From the NCBI GenBank assembly GCA_910586925.1, contig CAJUKG010000003.1:1-64000 (forward strand): a stretch of DNA of 64,000 nt, read 5' to 3'. Shown piece after piece: positions 48,231 through 57,264 of the stretch. A program made the position numbers and the translations under genes. Every line of letters begins with the position of its first letter. Within the stretch, counting starts at the first letter, position 1. The notes under the pieces were generated by a model that did not search any database, had not been told where the DNA came from, and saw only the letters and a list, made by a program, of their open reading frames with translations. The DNA comes from an uncultured Christensenellaceae bacterium. Lineage in GTDB: Bacteria > Bacillota > Clostridia > Christensenellales > Pumilibacteraceae.

Positions 48231-49738
48231 AAAAACATAAAGGTGCCGAGCGCGTCAGCGAAAAGACAGCGAGCAAGCGCGGAGAAAAGTCGTGTGCCGA
48301 TATGGGCGCGAAAAAGTCGGACAAGCTACTCGCCGAACTGCGTAAAAAACGTGAAACAGCTGCCGAGCGTGCGCGTAAAGCGGCGCAGAAACTCCAGCGC
48401 AAGACGGAGCGCGACAGGCTCGAGCGCGAGCGGCGTGCGGTGCGCGCGGCGACCGCCGAGCGTAAAAGACGGGAACGCGAGGAAATAAACGCCGAAAAAC
48501 AAAGGCTTGCCGATATTCGTTTCGAGCAAAAGCAAAAACTCGCGGCGGCGAAAGCGGAACGGCGCAAGGCGGTGTATGCGCGTATCAGAAAGGCGACGGG
48601 GAATATCTCGGCGGGATTTGACGGCGGCGAACTCGGCGTAGTGCCGCGCGTCGAGCTGTGCATATCGGGCGATGCCGCGTCGGTAGCGGCGGGGCTTATG
48701 CGCGGCGATATACCGTTTACAGATCTCAAGCGCGCGGGCGGCGATACTTTCCTGAAAATCGGAAAAAAAGACTTGCGCAAAGCTATTGCAATTTTGAACG
48801 AAATGTGTTATAATTATCGAATAAGCGCGACGTACGGGCTGAAGCGCAGTCTGGCGTTCGGCGTTTCGCGCATAGGGTTGCTGCTCGGTCTTGCGGCGTC
48901 CGTTGCGGCTTTGCACATTGTATACGGTTATGTGTGGCGGGTGGAGATAGTAGGAAACGACAGGCTGTCGGTTGCCGCCATCGAGAGTTCGCTCGCAACG
49001 GTCGGGCTTAAACCGGGCTGTAGTAAGCGCAAGCTGTCCGAGCTTGCCGCCGTCACCGCACTCGGCGAAATGGAAGGAGTGGCGGACGCGTCGTGCGAAG
49101 TGATAGGAACAACTGCGTACGTGCGAGTACTCGAAGCGGACGATTATACGCGGCGCGATACCTACACTTCGGCGCGTGCCGAGTTCGACGCGAAGGTCAC
49201 GCGGCTTGTCGTGAGAAGCGGCAGTCCGCTCGTCACTCGCGGCGACGTCGTAAAACGCGACGACTTGCTCGCAAGCGGCGAGGTGTTCGACACGGCGGGC
49301 GAGCTGTTGTATACCGAGCGTTGCGACGTGGACGTGTACGGCGAAGTGTCGCTTACGTTCTCCGCCGAGCTGTCGCCGACCGCAGTGGAGTACCGACCCA
49401 CGGGAGAGGTCGAGAAGCGGACGGTGTTCACGCTGTTCGGGCTCGATATGGGCGGTGCCGAGTCGCCGTTCCCGTCGTATGAAATGCGCTCGCATACCGC
49501 ACACTATGATGTGTTGCTGCCGCTATATGTCACGACGTACGAATACCGCGAAACGGCACCCGTCACGGTGACGTACGACCCCGACGAGCTGGCGAAAAGT
49601 TTTGCCGAGGATAAGCTCGAGGAGCTTGATTTCGTAGGCGAGTTCGAGTATTCGTACACCGTCACGCAGGGCGCGGCGGGACTGTACTCGGTGCATTTGT
49701 TCGTTACGGGCGAAACGCTTATTTCGCGCGGAGTGTAA
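48227..49738 (+). CDS. yqfD: Sporulation protein YqfD with an unusual charged N-terminal extension
   Basis: A 503-residue protein; the family is usually near 400. Residues 1-125 are Lys/Arg/Glu/Ala-rich and strongly coiled-coil-like (ERARKAAQKLQRKTERDRLE), with no equivalent in ordinary YqfD. The YqfD core starts near 130 (GDIPFTDLKRAGGDTFLKI near 165) and has a membrane helix near 213-233 (IGLLLGLAASVAALHIVYGY), followed by the FtsQ/POTRA-like external domain with VWRVEIVGNDRLS near 235-247. Its start overlaps yqfC. It is required for engulfment-stage or later mother-cell functions in spore formers. The frame is intact and codon use matches neighbours, so the extension is not a sequencing artefact by appearance. 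Confidence 0.85.
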   Translation: MKKHKGAERVSEKTASKRGEKSCADMGAKKSDKLLAELRKKRETAAERARKAAQKLQRKTERDRLERERRAVRAATAERKRREREEINAEKQRLADIRFEQKQKLAAAKAERRKAVYARIRKATGNISAGFDGGELGVVPRVELCISGDAASVAAGLMRGDIPFTDLKRAGGDTFLKIGKKDLRKAIAILNEMCYNYRISATYGLKRSLAFGVSRIGLLLGLAASVAALHIVYGYVWRVEIVGNDRLSVAAIESSLATVGLKPGCSKRKLSELAAVTALGEMEGVADASCEVIGTTAYVRVLEADDYTRRDTYTSARAEFDAKVTRLVVRSGSPLVTRGDVVKRDDLLASGEVFDTAGELLYTERCDVDVYGEVSLTFSAELSPTAVEYRPTGEVEKRTVFTLFGLDMGGAESPFPSYEMRSHTAHYDVLLPLYVTTYEYRETAPVTVTYDPDELAKSFAEDKLEELDFVGEFEYSYTVTQGAAGLYSVHLFVTGETLISRGV

Positions 49739-49768
49739 AGGTCAACAATTCGGAGTAACTTAAGAGGT

Positions 49769-50743
49769 TTGAAAAACACGGTCAAAAACGACGAACTGCG
49801 TGCCGTATTCGGTGCGTACGACGCCAATATAAAAGCACTCGAGTCGCTTTGCGGCGTGACGGTGCGTACGACTGCCGACAGTATAGAAATTACGGGACGC
49901 AACACCGAGCTTGCGGAGCTTGTGATAAATAAACTCGCGGCGGCGGCACGGCGTGGCGAGAATATAGATCCCGATACCGTGCGGCGATATTTCGATATAC
50001 TGTCGACGGATGCGGACGGCGTCGATTCGCTATGCGACAACGCGATATGCGTAAACGCGCGCGGACAGAATATTTATCCGAAAACGCTCAAGCAAAAAGA
50101 ATTTGCGGACGCCGTAAGACGCAATCTTCTCACTTTCGCGATCGGACCGGCGGGAACGGGTAAGACGTATCTCGCCGTCGCAATGGCTGCGAACGCGGTC
50201 AAAAAAGGTCTTGTAGACAGGATAATCCTTACGCGCCCCGCGATCGAGGCGGGCGAGAAACTCGGATTTTTGCCCGGCGATTTGCAAATGAAAGTCGATC
50301 CGTATTTGCGCCCGCTGTACGACGCGCTCGGCGATATGTTCGGCGGAGATTATCAAAAGCTCATCGAGCGCGGAGTGGTGGAAGTCGCGCCGCTCGCTTA
50401 TATGCGCGGACGCACGCTGTCGCGAGCGTTTATAATACTCGACGAGGCGCAAAACACCACTCCCGAACAGATGAAAATGTTTTTGACTCGGTTCGGCGAA
50501 GGCAGTCGCGCCATCGTCACTGGCGACGTCACTCAAATAGATCTGAAAAACGGCGAGCCGTCGGGACTTATCAATGCCGAAACCGTGCTCGGTGACGTCG
50601 AGGGGATAGCGTTCGTGCATCTCACCGATACGGACGTCGTAAGACACGGGCTTGTTATGAAAATCGTAAAAGCGTACAATAATTATTCCGAAAAAAATTC
50701 GCAAAGGAGAAACAATGCAAGACCAAACGGAAAAACCGAGTGA
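49769..50743 (+). CDS. phoH: PhoH family ATPase
   Basis: A 324-residue cytoplasmic P-loop ATPase. Walker A is IGPAGTGKTYLAVAMA near 128-143, RAFIILDEAQNTTPEQMKMF near 220-239 is Walker B, and IVTGDVTQIDL near 250 is sensor-like. An N-terminal KH-like segment (VTVRTTADSIEITGRN) suggests RNA binding. The start is TTG at 49769 after AAGAGG. PhoH is linked to RNA processing with YbeY, encoded downstream. The 3' end overlaps pgpH by 29 bp. Confidence 0.93.
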   Translation: MKNTVKNDELRAVFGAYDANIKALESLCGVTVRTTADSIEITGRNTELAELVINKLAAAARRGENIDPDTVRRYFDILSTDADGVDSLCDNAICVNARGQNIYPKTLKQKEFADAVRRNLLTFAIGPAGTGKTYLAVAMAANAVKKGLVDRIILTRPAIEAGEKLGFLPGDLQMKVDPYLRPLYDALGDMFGGDYQKLIERGVVEVAPLAYMRGRTLSRAFIILDEAQNTTPEQMKMFLTRFGEGSRAIVTGDVTQIDLKNGEPSGLINAETVLGDVEGIAFVHLTDTDVVRHGLVMKIVKAYNNYSEKNSQRRNNARPNGKTE

Positions 50744-52181
50744 CGGCATTTCTTATAAACCGCCCAAATCGGCGTACCTGTGGCTCGCCGGAATATTCGC
50801 GATAGTATTTGCTGTTATTTACATAGCACTCGTACTGTTCGTGTATTTCGTCAAGACAGGCGACGGCTTGCTCGGAATGAACAACGCCGAGGCGTACTCG
50901 CTGTACGTATTCGTGTTTTTGTTCTTCCTTGTCGCGCTGTATATTTATTTCATCGTTTCGCGCAAAGAACTGCTGTTTTCGCTTAAACGCATAGGCGCGC
51001 TGATGACGATTTTTACGTTCGTCGTCGTTTTGAACATAGTGCTGATCGCGTTTAATCCCTATCTCGTGTGCGTGTCGCTTGCGAGCATGCTCGTATTGCC
51101 GTTTTCCAAAAAGAGCGATGCGTTCGTGCTGAACGCGTTCGCGTGCTGGATCTCGTCGTTCGTGCTTATAGCATCGCTCAATCAGGATATGTTTCCCGCG
51201 ATAGCTTTCACATTGCTCACGGGCATGCTTTGCGGCGCGATCGCGACTTATACTTTCCCGTCGAATATGACGCGTATCGTCGCGTTGCTTCGTACGGTCG
51301 TTGCGGGTATCGCGACGTTTGCGGTGTATTTCGTGCTTCTGTCGACATATCGGCTCGATTTCAGACCGTTCCTCGACAACGTAATGTACATCGGCATTTC
51401 CGTGGGCGTGGAAGTTCTACTCGCGGCTACGCTCGAACCGGTCGTTGAATGGATATTCAATCTCACGAGCGATTTCAAACTCACCGAGCTTATCAATCAT
51501 AAAGCTCCGCTCATAAGACGTTTGAGCACCGAGGCTCCGGGCACGTTCAACCACAGCCTCGCCGTCGCGAATTTCGCGGAGATCTGCGCCGACGCAATAG
51601 GCGAGGATCCGTATCTCGCACGGGCATGCGCGTATTACCACGACGTCGGCAAGCTCAATAACGTCGAGTATTTTACCGAAAATCAGGCGGGATACAACCC
51701 GCACGACGAGATCCTGCCCGAAGTGTCGGCGGAAATCATACGCAAGCACGCGACAGACGGTTACGAACTGTGCAAAAAACACCGCATACCCGAAGAAGTC
51801 GCGCGTATCACCGTCGAGCACCACGGCACTCTGCCGATAATGTATTTCTACAATAAAGCGAAGTCGCTCACCGACGGCGAAGTGGATATGGACGAGTACA
51901 GATATTACGGCGAGATCCCGACGGGAAAAATCGGCGCGATAATCATGATTTGCGACTCTGCCGAAGCCGCAATTCGCGCTATGGACAATCCTACGGGCGA
52001 TAAAGTGGACAAGTTGCTCAAAGGCATGATCGACGAGCGGCTCAAGCTCGGGCAGTTCGACAACTGCGCCATTACCATGAAAGACCTCACCGCGATACGG
52101 TTAGCCATTGTCGGCGCGTACGGCGGACTATACCACAAGCGGATAAAATACAACATAAAGAGTGGCGGAATAAATGTTTAA
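50715..52181 (+). CDS. pgpH: c-di-AMP phosphodiesterase PgpH/YqfF type, lacking the external sensor domain
   Basis: A 488-residue 7TM-HD protein; PgpH/YqfF is usually about 700. After the first helix (about 22-46) only about 18 residues precede the next helix, where the family carries a 7TMR-HDED extracytoplasmic domain of some 270 residues. Six further helices follow up to about 240. The cytoplasmic HD domain is complete: FNHSLAVANFAE near 276-287, YYHDVGKLNN near 304, RKHATDGYELC near 336, VEHHGTLPIMYF near 357 and ICDSAEAAIRA near 405. The enzyme hydrolyses c-di-AMP to pApA. It overlaps phoH and the YbeY-Era gene, so it is in a tight operon; start after AAAGGAG. Confidence 0.88.
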   Translation: MQDQTEKPSDGISYKPPKSAYLWLAGIFAIVFAVIYIALVLFVYFVKTGDGLLGMNNAEAYSLYVFVFLFFLVALYIYFIVSRKELLFSLKRIGALMTIFTFVVVLNIVLIAFNPYLVCVSLASMLVLPFSKKSDAFVLNAFACWISSFVLIASLNQDMFPAIAFTLLTGMLCGAIATYTFPSNMTRIVALLRTVVAGIATFAVYFVLLSTYRLDFRPFLDNVMYIGISVGVEVLLAATLEPVVEWIFNLTSDFKLTELINHKAPLIRRLSTEAPGTFNHSLAVANFAEICADAIGEDPYLARACAYYHDVGKLNNVEYFTENQAGYNPHDEILPEVSAEIIRKHATDGYELCKKHRIPEEVARITVEHHGTLPIMYFYNKAKSLTDGEVDMDEYRYYGEIPTGKIGAIIMICDSAEAAIRAMDNPTGDKVDKLLKGMIDERLKLGQFDNCAITMKDLTAIRLAIVGAYGGLYHKRIKYNIKSGGINV

Positions 52182-53508
52182 GCTCACAGGCGACGTACAG
52201 GCGGGTTTTTCTCGGCTCGCGGGCATAATATTTTATAAACTCGATCTTTCGGGCAATGCCGCCGTCGATATAGAAGTGATCGACGACGAGCAAATGCACG
52301 AGCTTAACAAGCGCACGCGCGGCGTCGATTCGACTACCGACGTTTTGAGTTTTCCCGCGCTCGATAAGATCGAGGCGTTTACCGCGAAGAATTATCCCAA
52401 CGATTACGACGCGATGCAGGGTGCCGTCGTGCTCGGCGATATAGCGATAAACCGCGACGCCGTTGCGCGTCAAGCGAAAGAGTTCGGTACCGGCGATCGC
52501 GAAATAAATTATCTGTTCGTGCACGGCATGTTGCACCTTCTCGGTTACGATCATATGACCGACGAAGATAAATCCAAGATGCGCGCCGTCGAGGAGGACG
52601 TGCTCGCCGAAACGGATAAATCGGTGGTGGTCGCCGTCGTCGGCAGACCCAATGCGGGAAAGTCGTCGATAGTAAACGCGATAGTCGGGGAGAAAGTTTC
52701 CATAGTTTCGCCCAAGCCGCAAACCACGCGCGACAGAATTACCGGTATTTGCACTGAAGGCAGCAGACAGATAGTGTTTTTGGACACGCCCGGTATGTTC
52801 AAACCGCGCACCAAGCTCGACGAGCATATGGATAAGAGCATACGAAGCTCGCTCGGCGGCGACGCGGACGCCGTGTTGATCGTGCTCGACTGCACCAAAG
52901 GCATTACGGAAGCGGACGAGAAGCTCATCGTCGAGCGGCTCAAGAGCCGTGCACCGCTGTACGTAGCAGTCAATAAGACAGACCTCAAAGGTTACGACGC
53001 GGTGTATCCCATTCTCGAAAAACTCAATCCGTACATGTCGCGCAACGACGGCAGGTCGATAAAAGACGTGATCCCGACGAGCTGTCGCAACGGTCGGAAT
53101 ATTGACGTGTTGAAAAAAGCATTGCTCGGCGAGTGCCGAGAGGGCGGATTTTTGTTCCCTGCCGACGAGTATACGGATAGACCTGTCAAATTTCTCATAG
53201 CCGAAACGGTGCGGGAAAAGGCATTGCTCTTTTTGCAGGACGAGATCCCGCACGGCGTCGGCGTAAGCGTGCGCAAAGTGGACGAGGACGCGACGCCTTT
53301 ACATATCGCGTGCGACGTGATAGTGGATAAACAGTCGCATAAACAGATCGCGATAGGCGAGCGCGGCGAGATGATCAAACGCATAGGTCAGTCCGCGCGG
53401 CGGGATATAGAGCGCATGCTCGATTGTTCGGTGTTCCTCGAGCTGTACGTAAAAGTCAGACCGGGCTGGCGCGACCGCGCCGACATTCTCAAGGACATAG
53501 GTTATTAG
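52174..53508 (+). CDS. YbeY-Era fusion: rRNA maturation endonuclease joined to Era GTPase
   Basis: A single 444-residue frame. Residues 1-146 are YbeY, with TTDVLSFPALDK near 54-65, GDIAINRDA and the zinc motif HGMLHLLGYDH near 116-126. Residues about 148-444 are Era: G1 GRPNAGKSS near 155-163, G2 in PQTTRDRITGI, G3 DTPG near 208, G4 NKTD near 269, and a C-terminal KH domain with GERGEMIKRIGQSARRDIE near 402-420. The junction VLAETDKSVVVAVVGRPN has no stop or start signal. Both act on 16S rRNA 3'-end maturation and 30S assembly. In Bacillus, dgkA and cdd sit between the two genes; here they are absent. It overlaps pgpH by 8 bp. Confidence 0.95.
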   Translation: MFKLTGDVQAGFSRLAGIIFYKLDLSGNAAVDIEVIDDEQMHELNKRTRGVDSTTDVLSFPALDKIEAFTAKNYPNDYDAMQGAVVLGDIAINRDAVARQAKEFGTGDREINYLFVHGMLHLLGYDHMTDEDKSKMRAVEEDVLAETDKSVVVAVVGRPNAGKSSIVNAIVGEKVSIVSPKPQTTRDRITGICTEGSRQIVFLDTPGMFKPRTKLDEHMDKSIRSSLGGDADAVLIVLDCTKGITEADEKLIVERLKSRAPLYVAVNKTDLKGYDAVYPILEKLNPYMSRNDGRSIKDVIPTSCRNGRNIDVLKKALLGECREGGFLFPADEYTDRPVKFLIAETVREKALLFLQDEIPHGVGVSVRKVDEDATPLHIACDVIVDKQSHKQIAIGERGEMIKRIGQSARRDIERMLDCSVFLELYVKVRPGWRDRADILKDIGY

Positions 53509-53609
53509 TCCGCAGTGAGAATGGGCGCGGGTTTTCGATGACGTATCGAACGCGGAGCGCGAAGAATAATTACCCGAAGTATCCGCATAATAAAGTCGGA
53601 GGTGAAATC

Positions 53610-53720
53610 ATGATCGACGACGAACAAATGCTTTGGGAACTGTTTTGCAGAACGGGAGAGCCGCGATATTACAGTATGTACGTAAAGACGCGTGAGGACA
53701 ATAACAAGAACAGACGGTAG
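53610..53720 (+). CDS. YqzL-like small protein
   Basis: A 36-residue protein between era and recO. MLWELFCRTGEPRYYSMYVK matches the YqzL pattern (W-x-x-F-x-x-TG-x-x-x-x-Y) of Firmicute small proteins that occupy this exact place. The ATG at 53610 has GGAGGTG six bases upstream, strong for so short a gene. The rest of the C-terminus is basic (REDNNKNRR). Function unknown. Confidence 0.8.
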   Translation: MIDDEQMLWELFCRTGEPRYYSMYVKTREDNNKNRR

Positions 53721-53765
53721 CGGCGTGGTTTGCTCCGCGTGCCGTGGCGGTTTGCGGGGTAGACT

Positions 53766-54398
53766 ATGATAGATTTTGTGGATAAATGCGTCGTGCTCGC
53801 CGTTTCCGATTACCGTGACGACGACAGGCTTGCGAAAGTGCTGACTGCCGAGCACGGCTTGGTTTCGGTACTGCTTCGCGGCGTTAAAAAAGCGAAAGCG
53901 AAATTGAAACCTTTTGCGCAGTGTTTTGCCGTGTTCGATACTCGACTTGTCGGACGCGGCGGTTTTTTGACGCCCGTCGAACCGATGCTCATTCGCGACG
54001 GGTTTGCGCTTTGCTCCGATTTGCGTGTGTTCGCCGCGGCGAGCGTTGCCGCGGAAGCGACTCTTTCGGCGATTTGCGACGGCGAACCGCACACCGATAT
54101 GTTTTTGGAGTTTTTGAAACTCGAAAAGGCTTTGTACGATTATAAAGAGCCGTACTATCAGGCGGCGGTGTTTATGACGCGTATTCTCGAGTATGCGGGA
54201 TATTTCCGCGAGTATGCGTACGACGAAACGCCGAAAACTCCCGTGCGAATGCTCGGGTATGCGCAACGCCGCGGGTATGCGGACGCAGAGAACGCCGACG
54301 ATCTGTCCCGCCGCGCGTTCAAGTACGCATGCGCGGAATACGAACGCGCGTTCGATACCGAGCTTAAGAGCGCGCAGTCGATTGATTTGTATGCTTAA
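53766..54398 (+). CDS. recO: RecO recombination mediator
   Basis: A 210-residue protein. The N-terminal OB fold has CVVLAVSDYRDDDRLAKVLT near 8-27 and GLVSVLLRGVKKAKAKLKPF near 31-50, both RecO hallmarks. The helical C-terminal part is short, and no zinc cysteines are present where many RecO proteins have a CxxC-CxxC module (the family is often about 240-250). RecO loads RecA with RecR. It follows YqzL by 45 bp and ends before the ppdK promoter. Confidence 0.9.
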   Translation: MIDFVDKCVVLAVSDYRDDDRLAKVLTAEHGLVSVLLRGVKKAKAKLKPFAQCFAVFDTRLVGRGGFLTPVEPMLIRDGFALCSDLRVFAAASVAAEATLSAICDGEPHTDMFLEFLKLEKALYDYKEPYYQAAVFMTRILEYAGYFREYAYDETPKTPVRMLGYAQRRGYADAENADDLSRRAFKYACAEYERAFDTELKSAQSIDLYA

Positions 54399-54451
54399 CG
54401 TGGCGAAAAACCCGCCAAAACACAAAATGTTGTGAAATTATCGAAAAACGC

Positions 54452-54480
54452 TTGCAATATTTATCTTTTTCGTTTATAAT
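54452..54480 (+). promoter_or_regulatory. Promoter of ppdK
   Basis: TTGCAA (54452-54457), a 17-bp spacer and TATAAT (54475-54480). An ATG at 54486 is too close to the start site; the real start at 54519 has AAAGGAG. Confidence 0.8.
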
Positions 54481-54518
54481 AATCAATGGACAATATCTAC
54501 ATAAAAGGAGAATTAAAC

Positions 54519-57164
54519 ATGGCTAAAAAGTACTGTTATCTCTTCTCCGAAGGCGACGCGTCCATGCGCGAGCTTTTGGGGGGAAAGGGCGCGAACCTCG
54601 CGGAAATGACCAAGATCGGTCTTCCCGTTCCGCAGGGCTTTACTATTTCCACCGAAGCATGCACCCAGTACTACGACGACGGACGTCAGATCAATCCCTC
54701 GATCCAAAAGGAGATCATGACGTACATCGACAAGATGGAAAAAATCTGCAATAAGAAATTCGGCGATAAAGAGAACCCGCTTCTCGTTTCCGTTCGTTCG
54801 GGCGCGCGCGCTTCCATGCCGGGCATGATGGATACCATTCTCAATCTCGGTCTTAACGAAACGGTCGTAAACACGATTGCCGCGAAGTCCAACAACCCGC
54901 GCTGGGCGTGGGACTGCTACCGCCGCTTTATCCAGATGTTCTCGGACGTCGTTATGGAAGTCGGCAAGAAATATTTCGAGAAGCTCATCGACGAGATGAA
55001 GGAAAAGAAAGGCGTTCAGCAGGACGTCGAGCTTACAGCGGACGACCTCAAAGAACTTGCCATGCAGTTCAAAGCCGAGTACAAAAAACAGCTCGGTAAA
55101 GATTTCCCCGACGATCCGAAGGAACAGCTTTTCGAAGCTATCAAGGCTGTTTTCCGTTCGTGGGACAACCCCCGCGCGAACATTTATCGCCGCGACCACG
55201 ACATTCCGTACAGCTGGGGCACTGCCGTCAACGTACAGATGATGGCGTTCGGCAACATGGGCGACAACTGCGGCACCGGCGTCGCGTTCACGCGTAACCC
55301 CGCTACAGGCGAGAAAGGCTTGATGGGCGAGTTCCTCACCAACGCGCAAGGCGAGGACGTCGTTGCCGGCGTTCGCACTCCGATGCCTATCGCGAAAATG
55401 GCGGAGATCTTCCCCGATGTTTATAAACAATTCCTCCAAGTCTGCGAAACTCTCGAGAACCACTATCGCGACATGCAGGATATGGAGTTCACCGTCGAGA
55501 ACGAGAAACTCTTTATGCTTCAGACCCGTAACGGCAAGCGCACCGCCGCCGCCGCTATCAAGATCGCATGCGACCTCATCGACGAAAAGATGATCACCGA
55601 AAAAGAAGCTCTCATGCAGATCGACGCCAAGTCGCTCGACATGCTCCTGCATCCGCAGTTCGATCCGAAAGCTCTTAAAGACGCCGACAAGTCGAACGTC
55701 GTCGGTACGGGCATCGCGGCTTCGCCGGGTGCCGCCGCAGGCTCGATCGTGTTCACCGCGGAAGACGCAGTCAAAGAGGGCAAGCAGGGCAAGAAAGTCG
55801 TTCTCGTTCGCTTGGAAACCAGCCCCGAAGATATCGAGGGCATGAAGTATGCTCAAGGCATTCTCACCGTCAGAGGCGGTCAGACCTCGCACGCAGCTGT
55901 CGTTGCGCGCGGCATGGGCACCTGCTGTGTTTCCGGTTGCGGCGATATCAAGATGGACGAGGAGAACAAGAAGTTCACGCTCGGCGGCAAGGTTTATAAG
56001 GAAGGCGACGTTCTGTCGCTCGACGGCTCGACGGGTAAGATCTATAACTGCTTGATCCCCACCGTTCCCGCCGACCCCAATTCCGGCTATTTCGGCAGGA
56101 TCATGGAGCTTGCCGATAAGTATAAAGCACTCGGCGTCCGCACCAATGCGGATACCCCGAGCGATGCGAAACAGGCTGCCGCGTTCGGCGCGCAGGGTAT
56201 CGGTCTGTGCCGTACCGAACACATGTTCTTCGATCCCGCGCGTATCGGCGCGTTCCGCGAAATGATTTGCGCGGATACGGTGGAAGAACGCGAAGCCGCT
56301 CTCGCCAAAATCGAGCCTATGCAACAGGCGGACTTCGAAGGCCTTATGGAAGCTCTCGAAGGTCAGCCCGTTACCATTCGTTTCCTCGATCCGCCTCTGC
56401 ACGAATTCGTGCCGACCGACGAGGAGGATATAAAAGTCCTTGCCAAATCGCAGAAAAAGACTGTCGCGCAGATCAAACAGCTTATAAGCGATTTGCACGA
56501 GTTCAACCCGATGATGGGTCACCGCGGTTGCCGTCTTACCGTCACATACCCCGAGATCGCGGTCATGCAGACGAAAGCGGTTATCAAAGCGGCGATCGCA
56601 GTGCAGAAGCGTCATCCGAAGTGGAACGTCGTTCCCGAAATCATGATACCGCTTACCGGCGAAGTCAAAGAGCTTGCGTTCGTGAAAAAGACGGTCGTCG
56701 AAACCGCCGATGCGGTCATAAAGGCGTCGGGCATCAACCTCAAGTACGAGGTCGGCACGATGATCGAGATCCCTCGCGCCGCGCTCACTGCGGACGAGAT
56801 CGCGAAAGAAGCGGAATTCTTCTGCTTCGGCACGAACGACCTCACGCAAATGACGTTCGGCTTCAGCCGCGACGACGCGGGTAAGTTCCTGCCCAGCTAC
56901 TACAACAACAAGATATACGAGTTCGATCCGTTCGCGAAGCTCGACACCACGGGCGTCGGCAAACTTATGGAAATGGCGGTTACTCTCGGCAAGAAATCGC
57001 GCAAATCCATTCATTGCGGCATCTGCGGCGAACACGGCGGCGATCCTTCGTCCATCGAGTTCTGCCACAAGATCGGACTTGACTATGTGTCTTGCTCGCC
57101 GTACCGCGTGCCTATCGCGCGTCTTGCCGCCGCACAGGCAAACATCAAGACCCCGAGAAAGTAA
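54519..57164 (+). CDS. ppdK: Pyruvate phosphate dikinase
   Basis: An 881-residue enzyme interconverting pyruvate, ATP and phosphate with phosphoenolpyruvate, AMP and pyrophosphate. The ATP-grasp domain has LLGGKGANLAEMTKIGLPVP near 18-37. The swivelling His domain has GGQTSHAAVVARGMG with the phosphorylated His at 458. The C-terminal TIM barrel has GLCRTEHMFF near 567-576 and the catalytic Cys in HCGICGEHGGDP near 830. Codon use is skewed towards C-ending codons more than neighbours, typical of high expression. With ppa and malic enzyme in this window it fits a pyrophosphate-linked glycolysis or C4 metabolism. Consensus promoter and 14-bp terminator flank it. Confidence 0.97.
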   Translation: MAKKYCYLFSEGDASMRELLGGKGANLAEMTKIGLPVPQGFTISTEACTQYYDDGRQINPSIQKEIMTYIDKMEKICNKKFGDKENPLLVSVRSGARASMPGMMDTILNLGLNETVVNTIAAKSNNPRWAWDCYRRFIQMFSDVVMEVGKKYFEKLIDEMKEKKGVQQDVELTADDLKELAMQFKAEYKKQLGKDFPDDPKEQLFEAIKAVFRSWDNPRANIYRRDHDIPYSWGTAVNVQMMAFGNMGDNCGTGVAFTRNPATGEKGLMGEFLTNAQGEDVVAGVRTPMPIAKMAEIFPDVYKQFLQVCETLENHYRDMQDMEFTVENEKLFMLQTRNGKRTAAAAIKIACDLIDEKMITEKEALMQIDAKSLDMLLHPQFDPKALKDADKSNVVGTGIAASPGAAAGSIVFTAEDAVKEGKQGKKVVLVRLETSPEDIEGMKYAQGILTVRGGQTSHAAVVARGMGTCCVSGCGDIKMDEENKKFTLGGKVYKEGDVLSLDGSTGKIYNCLIPTVPADPNSGYFGRIMELADKYKALGVRTNADTPSDAKQAAAFGAQGIGLCRTEHMFFDPARIGAFREMICADTVEEREAALAKIEPMQQADFEGLMEALEGQPVTIRFLDPPLHEFVPTDEEDIKVLAKSQKKTVAQIKQLISDLHEFNPMMGHRGCRLTVTYPEIAVMQTKAVIKAAIAVQKRHPKWNVVPEIMIPLTGEVKELAFVKKTVVETADAVIKASGINLKYEVGTMIEIPRAALTADEIAKEAEFFCFGTNDLTQMTFGFSRDDAGKFLPSYYNNKIYEFDPFAKLDTTGVGKLMEMAVTLGKKSRKSIHCGICGEHGGDPSSIEFCHKIGLDYVSCSPYRVPIARLAAAQANIKTPRK

Positions 57165-57180
57165 TTAAAGTATATCGTAT

Positions 57181-57220
57181 AAAATTTGCCGCACGGATAT
57201 AACTGTGCGGCAAATTTTAT
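57181..57220 (+). terminator. Terminator of ppdK
   Basis: AAAATTTGCCGCAC (57181-57194) pairs perfectly with GTGCGGCAAATTTT (57205-57218), loop of 10, with T-rich tail. Confidence 0.85.
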
Positions 57221-57264
57221 ATGTTTACATAATTGAAAAATCAATCGAAACGGAGAAGACCATT

